From positions 1-57,107 of the forward strand of contig JBLNCI010000019.1 of the NCBI GenBank assembly GCA_050260515.1: a DNA stretch of 57,107 nucleotides, in the 5' to 3' direction. The position numbers and the translations under genes were made by a program. This document shows, one piece after another, positions 1-8,006 of this stretch. The stretch is from DATJIG01 sp050260515. Its GTDB lineage: Bacteria > Pseudomonadota > Alphaproteobacteria > SMXQ01. Numbering within the stretch: position 1 is the stretch's first letter; every line of letters starts with the position of its first letter. The notes under the pieces were generated by a model. It was not told the origin of the DNA and searched no databases. It was given only the letters and a program-made list of their open reading frames with translations.

Positions 1-412
1 TTTACCTTCCCAGGGAGGTCAGCAGGTGCCATCACGCTGCGTTTAAAGCGTAGCTCTGTCCTACCGATTGCTTCTCTCTGTCGCGGATCGCGACGCTGTT
101 GTTATCGGTACCTGAGAAAAAATGCGTCGCGACCCGAACGGGAAGCGCCGTTGCCTCTCAAGTCATCCACCGCGGCCGTCCTCATTGTCGGAGGCCATCG
201 CTCGCGGCTTCTTCGCTCGAACCAGGGTCGCTATGCGCAATAGCTCCCCTCGCTGGACGCGATGCGGAGACGATGCGCGCGGGCGAAAGGCGGCACAAGG
301 GGGCTGTGGAGAAACGCGGGCGCTCGGAACAGGGCCTGTGGAAAGTGACGGATCTTTGTCCGTCATGGTCGGCCCTTAGGACCGCGCAAGCGCGGTCCGT
401 TCGAAAAGAGGG

Positions 413-488
413 GGGCCGACCATCCACGAGTTTTAGACGAGGTTGAAAGAAACTCGTGGATCCTCGCCCTTCGGCGAGGATGACGCGG
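413..488 (+). repeat. Intergenic repeat with terminal GTGGAT/ATCCAC palindromes
   Basis: Begins GGGCCGACCATCCACG and ends GATGACGCGG. A closely similar element lies at 19421-19494 with the same ends, and an inverted relative lies near 610-690. Each contains a CGTGGAT box followed by a hairpin (here cctcgcccttcggcgagg). No coding capacity. It looks like a dispersed palindromic intergenic repeat; the rest of 1-794 holds no gene that I can support. Confidence 0.6.
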
Positions 489-512
489 TGTTTAGGGTGC
501 GCACCGTCTGAG

Positions 513-608
513 CCCTCTCCCCCGTTAGGGAGAGGGTTGGGTGAGGGGATCGCAACGCGGACTGCGTCACCCTCCCCCCTCCCTCTCCCTCGAGGGAGAG
601 GGAGAAAA
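513..608. repeat. CTCTCCC palindromic repeat pair
   Basis: Two adjacent imperfect palindromes built from CCCTCTCCC / GGGAGAGGG, the second with a CTCGAG centre. The same family occurs at 13086-13129, 13186-13224, 13913-13957 and 14021-14061. All copies are intergenic. They can form stable hairpins in RNA; whether they act as terminators is not shown, since no T-run follows. Confidence 0.7.
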
Positions 609-609
609 G

Positions 610-690
610 GTCTGGATTCCCGCTTGCGCGGGAATGACGACCACTGAACGTGGATGGCCGGCCCGCCGCGCCCGATTCTTTTTAGACGGA
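610..690 (-). repeat. Inverted copy of the GTGGAT intergenic repeat
   Basis: Read on the minus strand this stretch gives a CGCGGCGGGCCGGCCATCCACG block followed by the cattcccgcgcaagcgggaat hairpin, the same architecture as 413-488 and 19421-19494 in the opposite orientation. It contains no supported open reading frame. Confidence 0.45.
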
Positions 691-794
691 CCGCGCTCGC
701 GCGGCCCTAAGGGCGCGGCTCTTGATCCGAGAGTCGGGCGGGGTCCAACCCGGCGGAGGGTCCCGCCATAGCGGAAATAAGGCGACCAAAAGAT

Positions 795-824
795 AAGGGC
801 CGGAAGCTTGCCACTCCGGCCCTT
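795..824 (-). terminator. Rho-independent terminator of the reductase gene
   Basis: Perfect 10-bp stem AAGGGCCGGA / TCCGGCCCTT with a 10-nt loop. On the minus strand it is followed by ATCTTTTGG. It lies 28 bases after the stop of the minus-strand reductase gene. Confidence 0.75.
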
Positions 825-851
825 TTCTCCATTCGCTCTCGCCGTTGCGAG

Positions 852-1823
852 CTACAGATCCAGCACCAGCTTCTCGCCAGGCATCGCGCGGGAGACGCAG
901 ACCTGGATCTTCTTGCCCTCGGCCTTGTCGGCGTCCGACAGGAACTCGTCGCGATGGTCGGCCTTGCCGGAGATCAGGCCGACGGTGCACGCGCCGCACC
1001 AGCCGTCCTCGCAGGCGTAGGGAACGCCGAAGCCGTTGTCGAGCAGCACGTCGAGGATCGACTTGTCGGCGGGGATCGTCAGGGTCGTGCCGCTCTGGGC
1101 GAGCTCGACCTCGAACGCCTCGCGCGACTTGCTCGCGGCCTGGGCCTTCTGCTCGTCGGTCTTCGCGCTGGCGAACAGTTCGTAGTGGACGGTGCCGTTG
1201 CGCCAATGGCCGGTCACGTCCTGCACCGCGCGGAGAAGTCCGCCCGGGCCGCAGACATAGAGGTGCGTGTCCTCGGGCTGGGTGCCGAACGTCGTCTTGA
1301 GGTTGAGACCCTTCGACGGATCGCCGCCGTCGTGGACGAACGTCACGCGATCGCCGAGCAGCGCCTTGACCTCGTCGCGGAACGCGGTCTCCTCGGCGGA
1401 GCGGGTGCAGTAATAGAGGTGGAAGTCCTTGCCCAGCGCGATCAGCCGGTGCGCCATCGCCAGCATCGGGGTGATGCCGATGCCGCCCGCGAGCAGCAGC
1501 GACTTGCCCGCGCTCTCGACGAGCGGGAAGTTCTGGATCGGCGCCGTCGCGGTGACCGTCACCGAGGGCTTCAGCTCCTCGTGCATCCACCGCGAGCCGC
1601 CCTTGCCGGAGTGCTCGCGCAGCACCGCGGTGACGTAGCGGTTCCGCTCCTTGGGATCGTTGGCGAGCGAGTACGACCGGAGGCCGTGCGCGGTCTTGAT
1701 GTCGATGTGGGCGCCGGCCTCGAACGGCGGCAGCTCGCCTCCATCGGCGGCAACGAACTCGAACATCTTGATGTTGGGCGTCAGGCTCTTCACCTGCGCG
1801 ACCTTAAGCTGGATCTCGGCCAT
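852..1823 (-). CDS. PDR/VanB-family FMN/2Fe-2S oxidoreductase
   Basis: Probable reductase that moves electrons from NAD(P)H through a flavin to a plant-type 2Fe-2S centre and on to an oxygenase. At 323 residues it has the family's order: flavin domain with RSYS (49-52), nucleotide domain with GGIGITPM (113-120) and CGPGG (191-195), and a C-terminal ferredoxin with Cys271, Cys276, Cys279 and Cys309. The ATG at 1823 has a GGAGAG ribosome site; the upstream GTG at 1844 is unlikely. It is divergent from a BoxD-like dehydrogenase. No Rieske oxygenase is in the window, so its partner is unknown. One possibility is that it serves BoxB, since BoxA (a 4Fe-4S flavoprotein) is not seen here. That is inference. 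Confidence 0.85.
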   Translation of the reverse strand: MAEIQLKVAQVKSLTPNIKMFEFVAADGGELPPFEAGAHIDIKTAHGLRSYSLANDPKERNRYVTAVLREHSGKGGSRWMHEELKPSVTVTATAPIQNFPLVESAGKSLLLAGGIGITPMLAMAHRLIALGKDFHLYYCTRSAEETAFRDEVKALLGDRVTFVHDGGDPSKGLNLKTTFGTQPEDTHLYVCGPGGLLRAVQDVTGHWRNGTVHYELFASAKTDEQKAQAASKSREAFEVELAQSGTTLTIPADKSILDVLLDNGFGVPYACEDGWCGACTVGLISGKADHRDEFLSDADKAEGKKIQVCVSRAMPGEKLVLDL

Positions 1824-2044
1824 GCCTTTCTCTCCGGTACTCACGCTCCCCTTGGCTGGCGGGCTTATACACGCATACGCAGATTCGCGCCACAGCGCGC
1901 CCAGCCGCCGTCTTCACTTATGTAGGAAGCCGCCCGCGGCGCCGCATGGGCGCCGCTTGCCGGTGCGCCCCGTTCCGTTATTCTACGCGCCCTCGACCCG
2001 AACCCCACTCCCGAGCAACGGGTCGCGCCAGCAGGGGACACTCC

Positions 2045-3610
2045 ATGAAACTAGCCAGCTACGTGAGCGGTCGTTGGGTCGAAGGCAGCGACGAAGGAAC
2101 CGCCCTGGTCGATCCGGTGCTCGGGACGGAGCTGGCGCGGGCCTCGACCACCGGCGTCGACGTCGGCGCGGCTCTCGCCTTCGCCCGCGACAAGGGCGGC
2201 GCGGCGCTCCGGGACATGACGTTCGCCCAGCGCGGCGCGCTCATCAAGGCGATCGCCGACGTGCTGACGGCCAAGCGCGACAGCTACTTCGCGCTCGCCC
2301 AGGCGAACTCCGGCAACACCAAGGTCGACGCCGCCATCGACATCGACGGCGGCATCGGCACGCTCAAGTACATCGCCCGCCTCGGCGAGACCATGGGCGC
2401 CGCCAAGTACCTCAAGGACGGCAAGCTCGAGCGGCTGTCGCGCGACGAGGCGTTCCAGGCGATGCACGTGTCGGTGCCGATCCGCGGCGTCGGCATCCAC
2501 ATCAACGCCTTCAACTTCCCGTCGTGGGGGCTGTGGGAGAAGGCCGGCATGTCGATCCTCGCCGGCGTGCCCGCGTTCGCCAAGCCCGCGACCGCGACCG
2601 CCCTCGTCTCCTACCAGATGGTGAAGGACGTGGTGGACGCGGGCGTGGTTCCGCCGGGCGTGCTGTCGCTGGTGTGCGGCGGCGCGCGCGAGCTCACCGA
2701 CCTCGTCACCGGCCAGGATGCCATCGCCTTCACCGGCTCGGCCGACACCGCAGCCGCGCTCAAGACCCACAAGCGCGTCATCGAATCGTGCGTCCGCCTC
2801 AACATCGAGGCCGACAGCCTGAACGCGTGCATCCTCGGCCCCGACGCCAAGCCGGGCTCGCCCGAGTTCGAATTCTTCGTGCGCGAGGTGGTGCGCGAGA
2901 TGACCACCAAGGCCGGTCAGAAGTGCACGGCGATCCGCCGCGCCTTCGTGCCGAAGGCCATCGTCGGTGACGTCGCCCAAGCGATCGAGGCGGCGCTCGC
3001 CAAGATCGTCGTCGGCAATCCGCGCAACGAGACCGTGACGATGGGCCCGGTCGTCACCCGGTCGCAGCAGAAGGCGGTGCTCGCGGCGATCGAGAAGCTC
3101 AAGGCCGAGAGCAAGGTCGTGACCGGCAATGCGCCGGTGAAGCCGCTCGACGCGGATCCCGAGAAATCCTGCTTCATCGCGCCGACTCTCCTGCGCTGCG
3201 ACACGCCGGCGACGGCAAAAGCGGTGCACGATGTCGAAGCGTTCGGCCCCGTCAGCACGCTGATGCCCTACGACAACGCGGCGCAGGCCATCGCGCTCGC
3301 CGACCGCGGCGAGGGCTCACTGGTCGCGTCGGTGTTCACCGGCGACAAGGACTTCGCGCGCGACGCGGTGCTCGGCATCGGCGCCTATCACGGCCGCGTG
3401 CTGGTGGTCGATGCGAGCGTCGGCAAGGCGCAGACCGGCCACGGCATCGTCATGCCGATGTGCGTGCACGGCGGCCCCGGCCGGGCGGGCAACGGCGCCG
3501 AGCTCGGGGGCCTCCGCGGGCTCGCGTTCTATCACCAGCGACTCGCGGTCCAGGGCCGCGCCGACTGGCTGCAGGAGCTTGCCGCCGGTGCCGCCGACGC
3601 GAACGGCTAG
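2045..3610 (+). CDS. boxD: BoxD/PaaZ-type CoA-semialdehyde dehydrogenase
   Basis: Aldehyde dehydrogenase of the PaaZ/BoxD type, predicted to oxidise an acyl-CoA semialdehyde; in the box pathway this is 3,4-dehydroadipyl-CoA semialdehyde. The 521-residue protein matches only the dehydrogenase half of PaaZ and lacks its C-terminal hydratase domain, as BoxD does. Visible motifs: HINAFNFPSWG (152-162), Glu256 in NIEADSLN, and catalytic Cys294 in TTKAGQKCTAIRR. The GRAGNGAELGG segment near the end is typical of this group. The ATG at 2045 was chosen because homology begins there (KLASYVSGRW). It opens the gene series with the cupin and UbiD but is 198 bases from the cupin gene. The exact substrate is inferred. 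Confidence 0.8.
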   Translation: MKLASYVSGRWVEGSDEGTALVDPVLGTELARASTTGVDVGAALAFARDKGGAALRDMTFAQRGALIKAIADVLTAKRDSYFALAQANSGNTKVDAAIDIDGGIGTLKYIARLGETMGAAKYLKDGKLERLSRDEAFQAMHVSVPIRGVGIHINAFNFPSWGLWEKAGMSILAGVPAFAKPATATALVSYQMVKDVVDAGVVPPGVLSLVCGGARELTDLVTGQDAIAFTGSADTAAALKTHKRVIESCVRLNIEADSLNACILGPDAKPGSPEFEFFVREVVREMTTKAGQKCTAIRRAFVPKAIVGDVAQAIEAALAKIVVGNPRNETVTMGPVVTRSQQKAVLAAIEKLKAESKVVTGNAPVKPLDADPEKSCFIAPTLLRCDTPATAKAVHDVEAFGPVSTLMPYDNAAQAIALADRGEGSLVASVFTGDKDFARDAVLGIGAYHGRVLVVDASVGKAQTGHGIVMPMCVHGGPGRAGNGAELGGLRGLAFYHQRLAVQGRADWLQELAAGAADANG

Positions 3611-3750
3611 AGCGCGCCGACCGGTCGGTCCCCGCTCGCAACGCGCGCGGGAGCCCCGATTCCCGCCGGATATTCGCGTTCGCGGAGCTATAGCGTTCCT
3701 GCTCAGCTCCGAGCCAAAAACAGGTGTTGACGTATAGCGAGCGCTGGCAG

Positions 3751-3765
3751 ATTTTTGGCCAAACA
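3751..3765 (+). promoter_or_regulatory. Candidate operator ATTTTTGGCCAAACA
   Basis: Contains the perfect palindrome TTTGGCCAAA in a markedly AT-rich leader 44 bases before the bicupin start. The identical 15-mer occurs at 12208-12222, just upstream of the RHH protein gene. Position and symmetry suggest a regulator site; binding is not demonstrated. Confidence 0.45.
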
Positions 3766-3808
3766 TAAGAATACGTAGCATCTGCTAAAACACTGACAGG
3801 GGCGTCAA

Positions 3809-4957
3809 ATGAGCACGATGGTCGACATCTCCAACCTGGCCGACGACCGGTTCCTGGTCGATCCCTACCTGGATTGGGTGAAGGGCGAAGGGATCCCGGT
3901 GGTCGAAGACTTCGGGGTCGACATCAAGAAGGTCGAGACCAAGCCGTGGGCGCGCTTCGGCGTGCCGGGCTGCTTCGTCCACCTCAAGGGCCGCGGCGAC
4001 TTCGCCGCGATGTATGTCGTCGACCTTCCGCCCGGCGGCAAGACGACGCCGCAGAAGTTCATGTTCGAGGAAGTGTTCTACGTCATCGACGGCCACGGCT
4101 CGACGGTTGTCGAGAGCTATGACGGCAAGAAGCACCAGTTCGAGTGGGGCCCGCGCAGCCTTTTCGCGCTGCCGCTCAACGCCCGCTATCAGCACTTCAA
4201 CGGTTCCGGCGACAAGCGCGCCCGCCTCTACTCGTGCAACAACGCGCCGCTGGTCATCAACATCTACCGCAACAACAAGTTCGTCTTCGACAACGACGCG
4301 AAGTTCCCGGAACGCGAGGGTAACGCCTCCTACTTCACCGGCGACGGCGAGATGATTCCGAAGATCCCCGGCCGTCACATGTGGGAGACCAACTTCGTCA
4401 CCGACCTCTCCACCTTCGAGCTCCAGAAGTGGGACAAGCGCGGCGCCGGCGGATCGAACATCATGTTCGTGCTTGCCGACGGCACGATGCACGCCCACGT
4501 CTCGGAGATGCCGGTCGGCACCTACAAGAAGGGCCATCGTCACGGCGCCGACTTCCACGTCATGTGCGCCAAGGGCGAGGGTTACTCGCTGCTGTGGTAC
4601 GACTTCGAGAAGGATCTGGTGCGCGTCGACTGGGACCATGGCGTCGTCTTCGCCCCGCCGGACGGAATGTTCCACCAGCACTTCAACGGCTCGGCGGAGC
4701 CCGCGCGCTACCTGGCGATCGCCATGGGCTCCATGCGCTACCCGACCCTTGCCGAGAAGCGCGCGGTGTGGACCGGCATGGACGTCAGCGTCAAGGACGG
4801 CGGCAAGCAGATCGAGTACGAGGACCAGCACCCGAAGGTGCATGAACTCTTCCTCGAGTCGCTCGCCAAGCACGGCGCGAAGTCGAAGATGGGGAAGTTC
4901 ATCGACGAGAGCAAATACCGCAGCAACCCGAAACTGAAGGCCGCCCTCCCCGACTAG
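3809..4957 (+). CDS. Bicupin protein of unknown function
   Basis: A 382-residue cytosolic protein with two cupin barrels. The first spans about residues 60-165 (MYVVDLPPGGKTTPQKFMFEE, then a conserved GHGS turn) and the second about 225-330, with HAHVSEMPVGTYKKGHRHGAD and HQHFNG giving several candidate metal-binding His residues. It resembles cupins often labelled 'ethanolamine ammonia-lyase-activating-like', a name with no functional support here. It lies 100 bases before the UbiD gene on the same strand, with a likely promoter of its own upstream. A role in the UbiD reaction, for example as an isomerase, hydrolase or ring-cleaving dioxygenase, is possible but not shown. Confidence 0.75.
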   Translation: MSTMVDISNLADDRFLVDPYLDWVKGEGIPVVEDFGVDIKKVETKPWARFGVPGCFVHLKGRGDFAAMYVVDLPPGGKTTPQKFMFEEVFYVIDGHGSTVVESYDGKKHQFEWGPRSLFALPLNARYQHFNGSGDKRARLYSCNNAPLVINIYRNNKFVFDNDAKFPEREGNASYFTGDGEMIPKIPGRHMWETNFVTDLSTFELQKWDKRGAGGSNIMFVLADGTMHAHVSEMPVGTYKKGHRHGADFHVMCAKGEGYSLLWYDFEKDLVRVDWDHGVVFAPPDGMFHQHFNGSAEPARYLAIAMGSMRYPTLAEKRAVWTGMDVSVKDGGKQIEYEDQHPKVHELFLESLAKHGAKSKMGKFIDESKYRSNPKLKAALPD

Positions 4958-4980
4958 AGGCGCGCGGACGACAGCAAACG

Positions 4981-5007
4981 CGGCGCGCGGCCCCGGGTCG
5001 CGCGCCG
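4981..5007 (+). other. GC hairpin between the cupin and UbiD genes
   Basis: Stem CGGCGCGCG / CGCGCGCCG with a 9-base loop. No T-run follows, so it is more likely an intercistronic structure (stability or attenuation) than a full terminator. Confidence 0.3.
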
Positions 5008-5057
5008 TCGCTTCACGACCCACCGTTTCATCAACCCTAGATATCCGGAAGCACACT

Positions 5058-6602
5058 ATGGCGAAAGACGTCACGTCCCTCCGCTCGGCCCTCGACTGGC
5101 TGAAGTCCGAGGGCAACCTCATCGAGACCGACAAGGAGGTCAATCCGGACCTCGAGATCACCGGTCTGCAGAAGCACTTCGACGGCGGCCCGCCGATCAT
5201 CTTCAACAACGTGAAGGGCAAGCCGCACGCGCGCGCCATCACCAACCTGTTCGGCGACATCCGCATCGTCGAGAAGATGTTCGGGTGGAAGAACTCGCTC
5301 GAGCGCGTGAAGGCGGTCTCCAACGCGATCGATCACCCGCTGAAGCCGGTCGAGATCCCGCAGGACAAGGCGCCGGTGCAGGAAGAGGTCATCACCGACG
5401 ACCTCGACGTCAACAAGTGGATCACCGCGATCCGCCACACCGAGCTCGAGTCCGAGCTGACCATCGGCTCCGGCATCTCGTGCATCATCGGCCCGTACTT
5501 CGACGGCGGCAGCCACATCGGCTACAACCGCATGAACTTCCGCTGGGGCAACGTCGGCACGTTCCAGATCTCGCCGGGTTCCCACATGTGGCAGGTCATG
5601 ACGGCCCACTACAAGGACGACAAGCCGATTCCGCTGACGATGTGCTTCGGCGTTCCGCCGAGCTGCACCTACGTCGCGGGCGCGGGCTTCGACTACGTCG
5701 TGCTGCCGAAGGGCTGCGACGAGGTCGGCGTCGCCGGCGCGATCCAGGGCTCGCCGGTCCGCATCGTGAAGTGCCGCACCATCGACGCCTACACCCTCGC
5801 CGACGCCGAGTACGTGCTGGAGGGCTACCTCCATCCGCGCGACAAGCGTTACGAGACGAAGGAGTCCGAGGACGCGGGCCTGCAGGGCAAGTTCTTCTTC
5901 CACCCCGAGTGGGCGGGCTACATGGGCAAGGCGTATCGCGCCCCGACGTTCCACGTCACCGCGATCACCATGCGCAAGAAGGCCTCGAAGCCGATCATCT
6001 TCCCGCTCGGCGTGCACACCGCGGACGACGCCAACATCGACACCTCGGTGCGCGAATCCGCGATCTACAACCTGTGCGAGCGCCTGCAGCCCGGCATCGT
6101 GCAGAACGTCCACATTCCGTACTGCATGACGGACTGGGGCGGCTGCATCATCCAGGTCAAGAAGCGCAACAAGATCGAGGAAGGCTGGCAGCGTAACTTC
6201 CTGACCGCCATCCTGTCGTGCTCGCAGGGCATGCGCCTCGCGATCGCCGTGTCGGAAGACGTCGACATCTACGACATGGACGACATCATGTGGTGCTTGA
6301 CCACCCGCGTGAACCCGCAGACCGACATCCTCAACCCGCATCCGGGCGGCATCGGTCAGACGTTCATGCCGGCCGAGCGCATGACGGCGGGCGGCGCCCA
6401 GTGGACCGCGGCGAACACCGTGTTCGAGGGCGGCATGGGCATCGACGCCACCGTCCCCTACGGCTACGAGCAGGACTTCCACCGTCCGGTTTACCCCGTG
6501 GACAAGGTGAAGCCGGAGAAGTTCTTCACGCCGGAGCAGATCGCGAAGATGAAGTCGCACATGAGCGGCTGGCTCATCTCGCTGGCCCGCACCGGCCGGT
6601 AA
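5058..6602 (+). CDS. UbiD-family prenylated-FMN decarboxylase
   Basis: A 514-residue UbiD-family (de)carboxylase, predicted to remove a carboxyl group from an unsaturated or aromatic acid using prenylated FMN. Visible family features are the GYNRMNFRW segment (155-163), which should carry the metal/cofactor-binding Asn-Arg, the EGYLHPRDKRYE region (255-266) leading to HPEWAGY (282-288) with Glu284, and SEDVDIYDMDDIMW (399-412) in the C-terminal oligomerisation half. It is longer than Fdc/UbiD of quinone synthesis is required to be only in details, so function rests on context: two class III CoA-transferase genes follow. Phthaloyl-CoA decarboxylase is one attractive assignment; isophthalate, hydroxybenzoate or furan dicarboxylate substrates are alternatives. 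No UbiX prenyltransferase gene is in the window. Confidence 0.85.
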   Translation: MAKDVTSLRSALDWLKSEGNLIETDKEVNPDLEITGLQKHFDGGPPIIFNNVKGKPHARAITNLFGDIRIVEKMFGWKNSLERVKAVSNAIDHPLKPVEIPQDKAPVQEEVITDDLDVNKWITAIRHTELESELTIGSGISCIIGPYFDGGSHIGYNRMNFRWGNVGTFQISPGSHMWQVMTAHYKDDKPIPLTMCFGVPPSCTYVAGAGFDYVVLPKGCDEVGVAGAIQGSPVRIVKCRTIDAYTLADAEYVLEGYLHPRDKRYETKESEDAGLQGKFFFHPEWAGYMGKAYRAPTFHVTAITMRKKASKPIIFPLGVHTADDANIDTSVRESAIYNLCERLQPGIVQNVHIPYCMTDWGGCIIQVKKRNKIEEGWQRNFLTAILSCSQGMRLAIAVSEDVDIYDMDDIMWCLTTRVNPQTDILNPHPGGIGQTFMPAERMTAGGAQWTAANTVFEGGMGIDATVPYGYEQDFHRPVYPVDKVKPEKFFTPEQIAKMKSHMSGWLISLARTGR

Positions 6603-6615
6603 GGCTCGACGGAAA

Positions 6616-6704
6616 GGCGGCGGGGGAAACCCCGCCGCCGATCCGCGGTTCCGATAGCCGCCGCGCCGCCCGCCCCTGTGCGGGGACTGGGGCGGCGGCT
6701 ATCG
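6616..6704 (+). promoter_or_regulatory. Two consecutive hairpins in the UbiD/CoA-transferase gap
   Basis: First hairpin: GGCGGCGGGG (6616-6625) with CCCCGCCGCC (6630-6639). Second: CGATAGCCGCCGC (6652-6664) with GCGGCGGCTATCG (6692-6704), an exact 13-bp stem around a GC-rich loop. Neither is followed by a T-run. They lie in the 213-base leader of the CoA-transferase genes and could be an attenuator, processing site or partial terminator. Confidence 0.4.
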
Positions 6705-6815
6705 AAACTCCGGATCGGGACACGCCAATCGTTTCGGAGCCCGCGCGCCGAGGCGGCGCGCGATCCGTTTGTGTATATTCGGCCATCTGTTCGCGTAAGC
6801 GCGGGGAGCGTAGAC

Positions 6816-8006
6816 ATGCTGGAGCCCTACCGGGTTCTCGATTGCACCGGCCGGCTCGGCTGGCTCACCGGCCGCTTCCTCGCCGACCTCGGCGCCGACG
6901 TGATCAAGGTCGAGCCGCCGGCCTCGAAGCTCGACGAGCCCGGCTGGCGCGCCGACAACGTCAACAAGCGGCTGATCTCGCTCGACCTCGCCAAGGCCGC
7001 CGGCCAGGACCTGTTCCGCAAGCTCGTCGCCAAGGTCGACTTCCTGCTCGAAACGGCTCTCCCCGGCTCGCCCGAGGCCGAGCTGTTCGATCCCGCCGCG
7101 CTGCGCGCGATCAACCCCAAGCTGATCCACGTCTCGATCACGCCGTTCGGCCGCACCGGCCCGCGCGCCGGCTGGCTCGCATCCGATCTCGAGCTGATGG
7201 CCGCCGGCGGCGCGATGTCGCTCGCGGGCGAGCCCGGCGGCATGCCGCTTCGCGTCTCCTACCCGCAGTCCTACCCGTGGGCCGCGTCGCAGGCCGCGGT
7301 CGGCGCCATGGTCGGCCTGATGAAGCGCAAGGCCACCGGCACCGGCGACCACGTCGACGTCTCGGCCCAGGGCGCGGTCATCGCCTCGATCGCGCACGCG
7401 CCCGCGTTCTGGGACATCCTCAAGGAGAACCCGACCCGCGCCGGCGCGTTCATGACCGGCCGCTCGGTCCACGGCGCCGTCTATCGCGTGTTCTGGCCGT
7501 GCAAGGACGGCTTCGTGAACTTCATCATCTACGGCGGCGTCGCCGGGCGGCGCACCAACGAGGGCCTGTGCGCGTGGATGCGCGACGCGGGCGCGGATCT
7601 CGGCGTGCTCGCGACCATCGACTGGGCCAAGTTCGATTCGACCCAGACCACCCAGGAGCAGGTCGACGCCATGGAAGCGCCGATCCGGAAGTTCTTCCTC
7701 ACCGTGACCAAGGCCGAGTTCCTGCAGCAGGCGTTCGAGCGCGAGATGCTCGGCTATCCCGTCAACAACGTCGCCGACATCTGCGCCGATCCGCAGTTCG
7801 CGGGCCGCGACTTCTGGCTCGACCTTCCCGGCCCGAACGGCAAGAGCGAGCGCTTCATCGGCGGCTTCGCCATCGTCGACGGCGAGCGCCTGCCGGTGAA
7901 GCGCGGCGTGCCGAAGGTCGGCGAGCACTGCGACGCGGTGCTGGCCGACTGCGGCCTCAGGAAGGACGAGATCGCGAAACTCATGGCGTCGGGAGCGGTG
8001 AAGTAG
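6816..8006 (+). CDS. Class III (CaiB/BaiF) CoA-transferase, subunit with Asp
   Basis: A 396-residue formyl-CoA-transferase-family protein that should move CoA between carboxylic acids. It starts with the family's N-terminal LADLGADVIKVEPP segment (22-35) and contains SDLELMAAGG (123-132), where Asp124 aligns with the catalytic aspartate of the family. The ATG at 6816 follows GGGGAGCG. The stop is directly followed by the ATG of a second family member, so the two are almost certainly co-translated and may form a heteromeric enzyme like BbsEF (benzylsuccinate) or the succinyl-CoA:phthalate transferase. The UbiD gene upstream makes an aromatic acid substrate plausible. Substrate and CoA donor are inferred only. 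Confidence 0.85.
   Translation: MLEPYRVLDCTGRLGWLTGRFLADLGADVIKVEPPASKLDEPGWRADNVNKRLISLDLAKAAGQDLFRKLVAKVDFLLETALPGSPEAELFDPAALRAINPKLIHVSITPFGRTGPRAGWLASDLELMAAGGAMSLAGEPGGMPLRVSYPQSYPWAASQAAVGAMVGLMKRKATGTGDHVDVSAQGAVIASIAHAPAFWDILKENPTRAGAFMTGRSVHGAVYRVFWPCKDGFVNFIIYGGVAGRRTNEGLCAWMRDAGADLGVLATIDWAKFDSTQTTQEQVDAMEAPIRKFFLTVTKAEFLQQAFEREMLGYPVNNVADICADPQFAGRDFWLDLPGPNGKSERFIGGFAIVDGERLPVKRGVPKVGEHCDAVLADCGLRKDEIAKLMASGAVK

Noticed and set aside
1..110. A tRNA-like D-arm and anticodon-arm pattern on the minus strand
   Set aside because: The putative anticodon stem has a mismatch, the loop would give a stop anticodon, and there is no T-loop GGTTCRA sequence or closing acceptor stem.
99..771. 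Several overlapping frames in the first 800 bases
   Set aside because: They are Arg/Pro-rich, overlap each other on both strands and run through palindromic repeats; there is no domain or ribosome site pattern.
1946..2044. Upstream extension of the BoxD-like dehydrogenase
   Set aside because: The 33 extra residues are not conserved in type and a family-consistent start lies at 2045.
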